Positions 37,646 through 45,666 of a DNA stretch of 64,000 bases are shown one piece after another. The notes beneath the pieces were generated by a model. That model worked only from the letters and a program-made list of their open reading frames with translations, was not told the DNA's origin and did not search any database. How positions within the stretch are numbered: position 1 is the stretch's first letter; the number at the start of each line of letters is the position of its first letter. The translations under genes and the position numbers were made by a program. Location of the stretch: NCBI RefSeq assembly GCF_013410105.1, contig NZ_JACCCJ010000001.1, forward strand, positions 1,178,001 to 1,242,000. Reading direction: 5' to 3'. This DNA is from Sphingopyxis sp. JAI108. Lineage in GTDB: Bacteria; Pseudomonadota; Alphaproteobacteria; Sphingomonadales; Sphingomonadaceae.

Positions 37646-40597
37646 TCAGAAGCTGGCGGCCACGCCGAAGAAGATCCTGCGATCCTCCTGTGCGCTGAAC
37701 GTCAGGCGATCGGGTTCGCCCAGATACTGGCGGTCGATCGCCTTGGTCAGGTTGATGCCCTCGAGGGTCAGGCGAAGATTGGGCGTCAGGGTGATCTGCG
37801 CCGATGCGTCGAGTTGACCGCGCGCGGCGATATATGTGTTGCCGCCGCTGGCTGCGCCGCCGACCGAGTTCAGATATTTGCTGCGATAGGTATAGGCCGC
37901 GCGCACCGAGAAGGTGTCGTCCTCATAATAGCCGATCAGCGTGTAACTATCGCGCGACAAGCCGGGAAGCGGGAGGCGCTCGCCGGTGATGGCATCGACC
38001 AGCGGCGTCGAGCTGTCGACATAGGTGTAGTTCGCCTGGATCCCGAGATTGTCGAACGGCGCCGGCAGGAAGCGGAAGGCATGCTGATAGGCGAGCTCGA
38101 AGCCCTTGATGTCGCCATCTTCGCCATTTTGCGGCTGCGATATGTCGAACAATCCGAACCGCTCGGAAAAACCGGGAATGAACTCGCGGGTCACGGTGTT
38201 CACCGTGAAGGAATCGACCTTCTTGTAGAAGACGGCACCGGTGAGCGAACTCGAAGGCGCGAAATACCATTCGAGCGTGGCGTCAAATTGCGTCGCCTCG
38301 AATGGCCGGAGATTGGGATTGCCGCGCGAGCCGGTCATGCTGACGGTGTTGGGCACGAAGCTCGCGCTGACCTGATTGAGACCCGGTCTGGCGACGACCT
38401 CCGCCCCGGCCAGGCGCAGCGTCAGATCGTCGTTGAAGTCGATCGACAGATTTGCGCTGGGCAGCCAATAGCTGAAGTCGGCCTTGACCATGGTCGTAGC
38501 GGTCGGAGACAGAAATCCCTTTGTCGCGCGCGCTGTACTGATATAGCGCACACCGGCGTTGCCCGAATAACTCAGGCTGCCGATTTCTCCTTCGAAATTG
38601 CCCTTCACGTAGGCGCCCAGCGTATCCTGCTTGACGTCCTTTATCGAAGTCGGGCCCACGGTGATCGTCGTGTCGTAGGGATCGGGCCTCGCGAGGCCCA
38701 GCGCGTCGCGCGCGGCCCATTTATCGAGCGAGCCGCCAAGGAGATCGCGGGGAAAGGTGCCGTCGGAGCCGGGGAAAAAGGCACCATAGTCCTTGCCGTA
38801 GCTGAGCCCGGGTAACTCGTCGACGGTCAGGATGCCGTCGCCGTTCGCATCGCCGGCCGCGAGCAGGCTGGCGGCGACGGGCAGGTTTTGCGGATCGGCG
38901 GCGAGCAGCTCGACGCGCTCGTAGCGCACCCCGGTCTCTACCGAGGACAGGATGCCCCACTCGGTCTGATACTCCCAGTCCAGCCGCCCGTCATAGCCGT
39001 TGTTTTCGGTCACCGCGTCATAGTCGAAGATCGACATCAGCTGATATTGCGACGGGTCGTTCGGGTTGAAATTGGCATCGATCGACAGGTCCGGCACCGG
39101 ATTGCCGCCCCTGAAATCATAACTCGCGTTCGCCGTGTTTCCCGCGCGCGGCACGACCACATAAGTGAATGAGGCACCCGGCCCGCCGTCGCTGCCTTTG
39201 CCGTGCGCATAGGACATGTCGAAGCTCACGCGGGCGCGGTCGCTTTCCCATTTTACCGATCCGCCGAGCAGGGTCGATTTGAGGTCGGTGGGCTCGTCAT
39301 AGATCAGCGGCCTGACGGTCACGCCGGTGAAGGTGCCGGCGACGACCGTATCGCTCTCGTTCACGATCGCATCGGTGTCATTGTTGTTGAACAGCACCTG
39401 GTAATTGACGCTGTTCCGCTGGCGCTTGAGGTGGTTGAAGGTCGCGTCGAGGATGATTTCGAGCGTGTCGGTGGGGCGCCACTGTGCGGTGCCGTTCACC
39501 GTCAGCCGCTGTTCGGCGCGGTTGAAGATGCGCGCCATGAAGCGGTTCGGGCGGTACAGGCCCGGATCGTCCACGCCGTCGCCATTGCCGTCGATCGCGG
39601 CGGTCTGCGTCCAGCCGCCGGCATCGAACGAATGGCCCTGTGTCTTCGTGTCCGAATAGGCGATGCTGGCGAGCAGGCCGAATCGCTCGCCGAAACTCTT
39701 CGAGACCATCGCCGAACCGCGATAGCCGACATGGTCGGCCTGATCTGCATAGGCGCCCTGGAGGCGTCCGGCGGCGACGAAGTCCTTGAGGTCGAGCGGG
39801 CGCTTGGTCTTGAGGTTCACCGTCGCGCCGAGCGCACCCTCCGGCATGTCGGCGGTGGGCGACTTGATGACGAGGATGGAGGAGATGATCTCGGGGCTCA
39901 CCGATTCCAGCGCCGCGTTGCCGCCGTTGCCGGGCCCGATATAGTTGCGGCCGTTGATCTCGAGCCGGTTCTGCGAAATCCCGCGCACGGTGAAGTTCGA
40001 TCCATCACCCTCGCGACGGCTGATCTGGACGCCCGTCACGCGGCTCATCGCTTCCGCCACGTTCTGATCGGGCATCTTGCCGATGTCCTGAGCGGTGATG
40101 ACGTCGACGATCGACTGCGCTTCGCGCTTGACGTCGATCGATTCCTGGAGCGACGCGCGGATGCCGGTGACGACGATGTCCTCGCCGGCTGGCGTGTCCA
40201 CTGCCGGACCGGCGGATTGTTGCGCGGAAGCCTGCGCTCCGCTTGCCTGATCCTGCGGGGCGGCGGCGAGGTGGCGCTGCGCGACCACCGCGCGGCGCTT
40301 CAGCACGAAGGCGTTGCCGACCTTGACCGGGACGAGATTCGTGCCGGACAGGAGCAGTCGCAGCGCCGCGGCAACCTCCATCGATCCCTTGACGCGATTG
40401 ACCTGCAAGCCTTCGGTTAGGGCCGCGGGAGCCAGGACCTGAATGCCGGCCTGATGCGCAAACATCGGGATACCGGTGCGCGCGGGCTGCGCGGGTACGT
40501 CAAAGCGTCGGACCTGCGCGGTGGCTTCGGCGGGCGAAGCCACGCCGCATATGATCGCGGCGGCAGTCACCAGCAAATGAATACGCGCGTGCGTCAT
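37646..40597 (-). CDS. TonB-dependent receptor with N-terminal STN signalling domain
   Basis: Transducer-type receptor of 983 residues. After a Sec leader comes a secretin/TonB N-terminal domain (RRFDVPAQPARTGIPMFAHQ to KVGNAFVLKRR, about residues 30-103), a Gln/Ala linker, the TonB box and plug (IVVTGIRASLQESIDVKREAQ; TBDR family of sphingomonad and Caulobacter carbohydrate or peptide uptake) and the barrel. The STN domain contacts the FecR protein encoded next to it. GGGAGGA precedes the ATG. Confidence 0.95.
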   Translation of the reverse strand: MTHARIHLLVTAAAIICGVASPAEATAQVRRFDVPAQPARTGIPMFAHQAGIQVLAPAALTEGLQVNRVKGSMEVAAALRLLLSGTNLVPVKVGNAFVLKRRAVVAQRHLAAAPQDQASGAQASAQQSAGPAVDTPAGEDIVVTGIRASLQESIDVKREAQSIVDVITAQDIGKMPDQNVAEAMSRVTGVQISRREGDGSNFTVRGISQNRLEINGRNYIGPGNGGNAALESVSPEIISSILVIKSPTADMPEGALGATVNLKTKRPLDLKDFVAAGRLQGAYADQADHVGYRGSAMVSKSFGERFGLLASIAYSDTKTQGHSFDAGGWTQTAAIDGNGDGVDDPGLYRPNRFMARIFNRAEQRLTVNGTAQWRPTDTLEIILDATFNHLKRQRNSVNYQVLFNNNDTDAIVNESDTVVAGTFTGVTVRPLIYDEPTDLKSTLLGGSVKWESDRARVSFDMSYAHGKGSDGGPGASFTYVVVPRAGNTANASYDFRGGNPVPDLSIDANFNPNDPSQYQLMSIFDYDAVTENNGYDGRLDWEYQTEWGILSSVETGVRYERVELLAADPQNLPVAASLLAAGDANGDGILTVDELPGLSYGKDYGAFFPGSDGTFPRDLLGGSLDKWAARDALGLARPDPYDTTITVGPTSIKDVKQDTLGAYVKGNFEGEIGSLSYSGNAGVRYISTARATKGFLSPTATTMVKADFSYWLPSANLSIDFNDDLTLRLAGAEVVARPGLNQVSASFVPNTVSMTGSRGNPNLRPFEATQFDATLEWYFAPSSSLTGAVFYKKVDSFTVNTVTREFIPGFSERFGLFDISQPQNGEDGDIKGFELAYQHAFRFLPAPFDNLGIQANYTYVDSSTPLVDAITGERLPLPGLSRDSYTLIGYYEDDTFSVRAAYTYRSKYLNSVGGAASGGNTYIAARGQLDASAQITLTPNLRLTLEGINLTKAIDRQYLGEPDRLTFSAQEDRRIFFGVAASF

Positions 40598-40675
40598 CCG
40601 ATCCTCCCCGTTTTTATCGGGCGCCCTATTTCCGGTACGCTCTTGATAACAAGAGTCCGCGCCGGCGGATTTCCG

Positions 40676-41626
40676 TCAGGGTAGCGGGTTCTTTTTTCGC
40701 GCCAGCCGGATCTCGGCGGGGGTGGTGGTGACGGCGACGTCGAGCGAGGCGGCCAACGTCGCAGCGAAATCGGCGGGGCGGTCGATCTGGAAAAGCCCCA
40801 CCAGTCGCTGGCCCGCCAGATCCGGGTCCGCGATCACCAGCTGCTGGCGATTGTACCGGTTGAACTGCTCGACCGCGCTGCCCAGCGTCTCGTTTTCCAG
40901 CGAGATCTCGCCGCTGCGCCACGCCAGCGATCGCTCGATCGCGGCGGGCTCGGTCGCGACTTCGGGCGCTGCCGCACCGGGCCGGAAGATGGCGTATTGC
41001 CCCGCCTCCAGAATCGTCATCGTCCCGCCGCTGTCGGTCGGCCAGGCGGCGACACTCCCTTCGGTGACGGCGACGCGCACGCCGCTGTTCGTACGGCTCA
41101 CCGAGAAGGCGGTGCCGACCGCGCGCACCTGGGCGATGCCGGCATCGACGACGAAGGGGCGCTTGCGATCCTTGGCGACCTGAAACCAGGCCTGTCCTTC
41201 CTGGAGCGCGATGCGGCGGCTGTCGTCCACCATGGCGACGCGCAAACTGCTGCTGGTGTCGATGGTCGCGACCGAGCCATCGGCGAGCGGCAGCCGCCGG
41301 ATCTCGCCGCGTGCGGTTGTCACGCGCTCGACCATCAGGTGGGGCCAGGCGACGATCCCGGCAATCCCCGCCGCCATCGCGCCGGCGGCGCCCGCGAGCA
41401 GCCAGCGCCGCGTCGGGGCTGCCGGGGGAGGGGCGTATGCGGAGTCGATCGGCGCGCCTCCCGTCACCGCACGATCGATCACGCTCAACCCCGCCTGCGC
41501 GCGGAGCAGCGCACCGGCGTGGCGGTGATCCTGCGCCAACCATGCATCGAGTTCGGCGCGTTCGGCCGCATCGAGCGGATGACGCAGCGCCCAGGCGGCG
41601 GCGGTCTCTTCAGCGTGATCGCGCAT
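40676..41626 (-). CDS. FecR family anti-sigma factor
   Basis: Inner-membrane signal relay of 316 residues. It has an N-terminal DUF4880 anti-sigma region (HAEETAAAWALRHPLDAAERAELDAWL, about residues 4-40), a transmembrane helix around residues 74-95 and a periplasmic FecR domain plus DUF4974-like C-terminus (SGEISLENETLGSAVEQFNRYN). The ATG at 41626 sits eight bases from GGACGGAGG; an earlier GTG at 41635 is less likely. It overlaps the sigma gene by 17 bases, so the pair is translationally coupled. Confidence 0.95.
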   Translation of the reverse strand: MRDHAEETAAAWALRHPLDAAERAELDAWLAQDHRHAGALLRAQAGLSVIDRAVTGGAPIDSAYAPPPAAPTRRWLLAGAAGAMAAGIAGIVAWPHLMVERVTTARGEIRRLPLADGSVATIDTSSSLRVAMVDDSRRIALQEGQAWFQVAKDRKRPFVVDAGIAQVRAVGTAFSVSRTNSGVRVAVTEGSVAAWPTDSGGTMTILEAGQYAIFRPGAAAPEVATEPAAIERSLAWRSGEISLENETLGSAVEQFNRYNRQQLVIADPDLAGQRLVGLFQIDRPADFAATLAASLDVAVTTTPAEIRLARKKNPLP

Positions 41627-42227
41627 GCGCAGCACCTCCGTCCGACAATCTCTCCCGCTCGGGTTCGGGCTCGGTGATCAGCTTCAGGATCGCGCGCAGG
41701 CTGCGGCTCGCGTCATTCTCGACCACCGCCTCGCTCACGCCCATCGCCGCCGCAATTTCCTTCTGGGTCAGCCCTTCGACCCGACGCATGAGGAAAATCC
41801 GCCGGGCGCGCTCGGGCAGGGTCGAGAGCGCTGCCTGTACGCGTTCGAGTTCCTGACGTGCGGCGGCGAACCGTTCGGGCGAGAGCTGGTCGCTTTCCGG
41901 TTCGGCATCGAAGGCTTCCGCCAGCGCTTCGATCCGGACGACCCGTGCGTGCTTGCGATGCCGCTGCGCCAGGTTGCGGGCCATGGTGAACAGATAGGCG
42001 CGCGGCGTCGTGACGTGCGCGACGTCATCGAGCTGGGCAAGGCGACAATAACATTCCTGCACGATGTCCTCCACGTCGGCTGCTGCGACGAGCCGTCGCC
42101 GCAGCCATAGCCGCAGGTCGCGTTCGTGCGGCAGGATCTCGCGTCCCACCCAATCGGCTAGCGCCTCGCGTTCCGTCGTTTCGCTCCTCTCACCGTCTAA
42201 GAGGCCCGACCGCGATGTTTCCGTCAA
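41610..42227 (-). CDS. ECF sigma factor, FecI-like
   Basis: Extracytoplasmic-function RNA polymerase sigma factor of up to 205 residues. Region 2 (VEDIVQECYCRLA, YLFTMARNLA) and region 4 (LPERARRIFLMRRVEGLTQKEIAAAMGVSEAVVEN, described as residues 140-174) are clear. It heads the sigma-FecR-TBDR-oxidoreductase operon. The first in-frame start is TTG at 42227; its TTGAC context could instead belong to a promoter, so the true start may be further in. Confidence 0.94.
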   Translation of the reverse strand: MTETSRSGLLDGERSETTEREALADWVGREILPHERDLRLWLRRRLVAAADVEDIVQECYCRLAQLDDVAHVTTPRAYLFTMARNLAQRHRKHARVVRIEALAEAFDAEPESDQLSPERFAAARQELERVQAALSTLPERARRIFLMRRVEGLTQKEIAAAMGVSEAVVENDASRSLRAILKLITEPEPERERLSDGGAAHARSR

Positions 42228-42409
42228 CCGCGATGCTGAATCGGGTTCCTTTAGTTCCGTTCGATCCGCGTCCGCCGCTGTTTGCTCCCGCTTCGCAGAT
42301 GCCGGCCACGAACCTCGCAGCTAGTTTCGAGCGGCAATCGAAGTAGGTCAACCGCGCTACGGCAGTTTGGCGCCTGATCCCGGCCGCCGATCGGTCGGTG
42401 CTGCGGGCG

Positions 42410-44029
42410 CTACTTCTCTTCCCCGGGGGTTTCGCGATCCGGATTTTCATAATCGATGCCCAGTTGCTGCAAGTAGCTGTCATACTTGTCCGGCTGGTAA
42501 TATTGCTTCTCCATCGTCGGCCGAATCTGGGCCATCGTGCGGGTGTTCCGATCGATCGCGGGCATGTCGGTCGGCGCGATCAGCGGATCATAGGCCTGTT
42601 CTTTGAGCTGGACGTCGCGGAACCAAGCCTTGGCATCGGCTACCAGCTTGGGCGTCGTGGCGATGTCGAGGATCGTCATGGCGACTGCCTTGGCGCCTGC
42701 CACCGTGCCCTTGTGCGCGATCGGCGTCGCCATCGCCATCGCGGCGGTCGAATGGTGGAAGATCACATTCGGGATGTTGGCCGGATAGCCGATGGTGACG
42801 GTCGGCACCGTCCACATGACGTCGCCGATGTCGTCCGACCCGCCGAAGCTGGCCCCTCCGCGCGTCTGGGGCGTAGAAAGCGGGGCGACCGTGGTCGGCA
42901 GGGCTTGCACCTTCAACCGGTTCTCGGATTGCACCGCCTTCGCGAAGGCCTGATCGGCAGCGGACCACTGCGGCATGCCCACCGCCTTGATATTGGCATC
43001 GAGCGCCTCGGCGAGCGGCTTGTTGGCATAATTGGGTGCGGCAAAGCCCAGTATCTTGCGGGTGACCTTGGTACCCGTCGCGAGCGCCGCGGCCTCGGCC
43101 ACCTCGTTGCCCGTTTGATACAGGTCGCGCAGCGAGGCGAAGTCCGACTGGCGGAAATAATACCAGCTGCTCGCCTTGTCGGGCACGACGTTGGGCTGGC
43201 CGCCGCCGTTGGAGATGACATTGTGCGATCGTTGCGAAAGCGGCAGGTGCTCGCGCCGAAAATTCCACATCACGTCCATCAGCGCGACCCCGTCGAGCGC
43301 ACTTCGGCCCTCCCATGGCGAGGCAGCGGAGTGGGCGGTCTTGCCCTGGAATTCATACTCCACCGAGATCATGCCGGTGAGACCGAGATTGCCCCATCCG
43401 GTGCCGAAGCCGGTGTTGACGTGGGCAAAGATCGAGGCATCGACATCCTTGAACACGCCGGCGCGCACATAATAGGCCTTGGTCGCCAGAAGTTCTTCGG
43501 CGACACCGGGCCAGAGCATCAAACGGCCCTCGATGCCGTGCCTTTCCATCACATGCTTGGCGGCGATCGCGGCGGCGACCATCAGCGGCATGCCCGAATT
43601 ATGCCCCTCGCCATGTCCCGACCCGCCTTCCGTCAGCGGTTTGATCTTGGCGATGCCGGGCACCTGCGAGACGCCGACGAGTCCGTCGATGTCGCTGCCC
43701 AGTGCGATCTTGGGGCCGCCCTCGCCCCACGTCGCGGTAAAGGCGGTGGGAACACCGGCGATACCGCGCTCGATCTTGAAGCCATTCTTCTCGAGGATGG
43801 CGATCAGATATTCGGACGTCCTGATCTCCTGAAAGCCGGGCTCGGCAAAGCTAAAGATCTGGTCGACCATGACCTGGATCTGTTTGCGCTGCACCTCCAC
43901 CTCGGCGAGGACTTCCTGCTTGAGCGCGGGGGTCGCTGCCGCACCAGCGGGGGCTGGAGCCAAAAGGGCGCTGGCCAGCATGGGCACCACCCCGAGGCGA
44001 AGCCCGCGCTTCCTGCGGTCCATGCTCAT
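42410..44029 (-). CDS. Secreted M20 family amidohydrolase, paralogue 2
   Basis: Zinc-type amidohydrolase of 539 residues, related to AbgB (p-aminobenzoyl-glutamate hydrolase subunit). The Sec leader ends around APAGAAA. Metal-site motifs are SDIDGLVG, GHGEGHNSGM, AEELLATK and the late HHSTAAM. It cleaves an amide bond; the natural substrate is unknown. It begins seven bases after its paralogue's stop codon. The two share long identical stretches such as KQIQVMVDQIFSFAEPGFQE. Confidence 0.9.
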   Translation of the reverse strand: MSMDRRKRGLRLGVVPMLASALLAPAPAGAAATPALKQEVLAEVEVQRKQIQVMVDQIFSFAEPGFQEIRTSEYLIAILEKNGFKIERGIAGVPTAFTATWGEGGPKIALGSDIDGLVGVSQVPGIAKIKPLTEGGSGHGEGHNSGMPLMVAAAIAAKHVMERHGIEGRLMLWPGVAEELLATKAYYVRAGVFKDVDASIFAHVNTGFGTGWGNLGLTGMISVEYEFQGKTAHSAASPWEGRSALDGVALMDVMWNFRREHLPLSQRSHNVISNGGGQPNVVPDKASSWYYFRQSDFASLRDLYQTGNEVAEAAALATGTKVTRKILGFAAPNYANKPLAEALDANIKAVGMPQWSAADQAFAKAVQSENRLKVQALPTTVAPLSTPQTRGGASFGGSDDIGDVMWTVPTVTIGYPANIPNVIFHHSTAAMAMATPIAHKGTVAGAKAVAMTILDIATTPKLVADAKAWFRDVQLKEQAYDPLIAPTDMPAIDRNTRTMAQIRPTMEKQYYQPDKYDSYLQQLGIDYENPDRETPGEEK

Positions 44030-44036
44030 CGCGCCT

Positions 44037-45641
44037 TCACTCCGCCGGGCCTTCGAGCATCGGATATTTGACCCCCAGCTGGTCTAGGTAGGTGTCATAT
44101 TTGGAGGGGTCGTAGTAATATTTCTCCATCAACGGGCGGTAGAGCGCCATGTTGCGTTCGTTAAGCCAGATCGCGGGTACGTCCTCGTCGGTCAGGATCG
44201 GGGCATAGGTGTCGGTCTTGAGCTGGACATCCTTGAAATAGGCCTTTGCATCGGCGATGAGTTTCGGTGTGGTGAGCAGGTCGAGCACCGTCATCGCCAC
44301 GGCCTTTGCGCCCGCTTCCACACCCTTGTGCGCGATCGGCGTCGCCATTGCGATGGCCGCGATCGCGTTATGGCCGATCATGTTGGGGATGTTCGACGGG
44401 TACCGGATCGTTATCGTCGGAACCGCCCACATGATGTCGCCGATGTCGTCCGACCCGCCGCCCGTCGAGGGCTTGCGACTTTCCGGGGTGGAGAGCGGGG
44501 TGACCTCGTCCTTCAGCGGTTCGATCTTGCGATTGTTGAAGCTTTGCACCGCCTTCGCGAAGGCCTGATCGTCGGCGCTCCACTTGGGCATGCCGACCGC
44601 CTTGATATTGGCAAAGGCGGCCTCGGCCAACGGCTTGTTGCCGAAATTGGGCGCCGCATAGCCCAGCGTCTGCTGGGTCATCGTGGTGCCGGTGGCCAGC
44701 GCCGCGGCCTTCGCAATGTCGTTGCCGACTTCATAGAGCTTGCGGATGTCGTCGAAGGTGCGCTCGCGGAAGAAGTACCAGATGCTGGCCTTATCGGGCA
44801 CCACATTGGGCTGGCCGCCGCCGTTGGTGATGATCATGTGCGAGCGTTGGGTCAGCGGCAGATGTTCGCGCCGGAAATTCCACGCCACGTCCATGATCTC
44901 GACCGCGTCCAGCGCACTGCGCCCTTCCCACGGCATCCCCGCCGAATGCGCGGTCTTGCCCTTGAAGGAATATTCGACCGAGATCAGGCCATTGTTGCCC
45001 ATCTCGCCATAGCCGGTCGAGAAATCGTTGCTGACATGCCCGAAGATCGAGGCGTCGACATCCTTGAACATGCCGGCGCGCACATAATAGGCCTTGGTCG
45101 CCAGCAATTCTTCGGCGACCCCGGGCCAAAGCATCAATCGGCCCTTGATGCCGTGCTTTTCCATCACCTTCTTCGTCGCGATCGCTGCCGCCACCATCAT
45201 CGGCATGCCCGAGTTATGGCCTTCGCCATGCCCCGGCGCCCCTTCGATCATCGGTTTGAGATAGGGAACGCCCGGCATCTGCGAGACGCCGAGGACGTCG
45301 TCGATGTCGCTGCCCAGCGCGATCTTGGGGCCGCCTTCACCCCAGATCGCGGTAAAGGCAGTGGGGATGTCCGCCACGCCCTTGGTGATGGTGAATCCGT
45401 TTTTGGCGAGGATGTCGGTCAGATATTCGGACGTCCTGATCTCCTGAAAGCCGGGCTCGGCGAAACTGAAGATCTGGTCGACCATGACCTGGATCTGTTT
45501 GCGCTGCGCTTCGACTTCAGCCGCGACCTCCTTCTTGAGCGACTTGGGGGCCTCGGCGTGGGCCGGGGCGGCGGCGATCGGAGCCAGGACGGCGACCGTG
45601 CTCAAGGCAACGGCGATGACGGCGCGGGCGAATATTCTCAT
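44037..45641 (-). CDS. Secreted M20 family amidohydrolase, paralogue 1
   Basis: A 534-residue paralogue of the downstream gene, with the same metal motifs (SDIDDVLG, GHGEGHNSGM, AEELLATK) and Sec leader (VAVLAPIAAAPAHA). Start ATG 45641 was chosen; the frame extends 37 codons upstream into the end of the receptor gene. It lies 25 bases after the TBDR stop, so the receptor and both hydrolases form one operon. The product probably acts in the periplasm on an imported amide. Confidence 0.9.
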   Translation of the reverse strand: MRIFARAVIAVALSTVAVLAPIAAAPAHAEAPKSLKKEVAAEVEAQRKQIQVMVDQIFSFAEPGFQEIRTSEYLTDILAKNGFTITKGVADIPTAFTAIWGEGGPKIALGSDIDDVLGVSQMPGVPYLKPMIEGAPGHGEGHNSGMPMMVAAAIATKKVMEKHGIKGRLMLWPGVAEELLATKAYYVRAGMFKDVDASIFGHVSNDFSTGYGEMGNNGLISVEYSFKGKTAHSAGMPWEGRSALDAVEIMDVAWNFRREHLPLTQRSHMIITNGGGQPNVVPDKASIWYFFRERTFDDIRKLYEVGNDIAKAAALATGTTMTQQTLGYAAPNFGNKPLAEAAFANIKAVGMPKWSADDQAFAKAVQSFNNRKIEPLKDEVTPLSTPESRKPSTGGGSDDIGDIMWAVPTITIRYPSNIPNMIGHNAIAAIAMATPIAHKGVEAGAKAVAMTVLDLLTTPKLIADAKAYFKDVQLKTDTYAPILTDEDVPAIWLNERNMALYRPLMEKYYYDPSKYDTYLDQLGVKYPMLEGPAE

Positions 45642-45666
45642 CTCGCGGATAATCCTTTCTTCTCGT

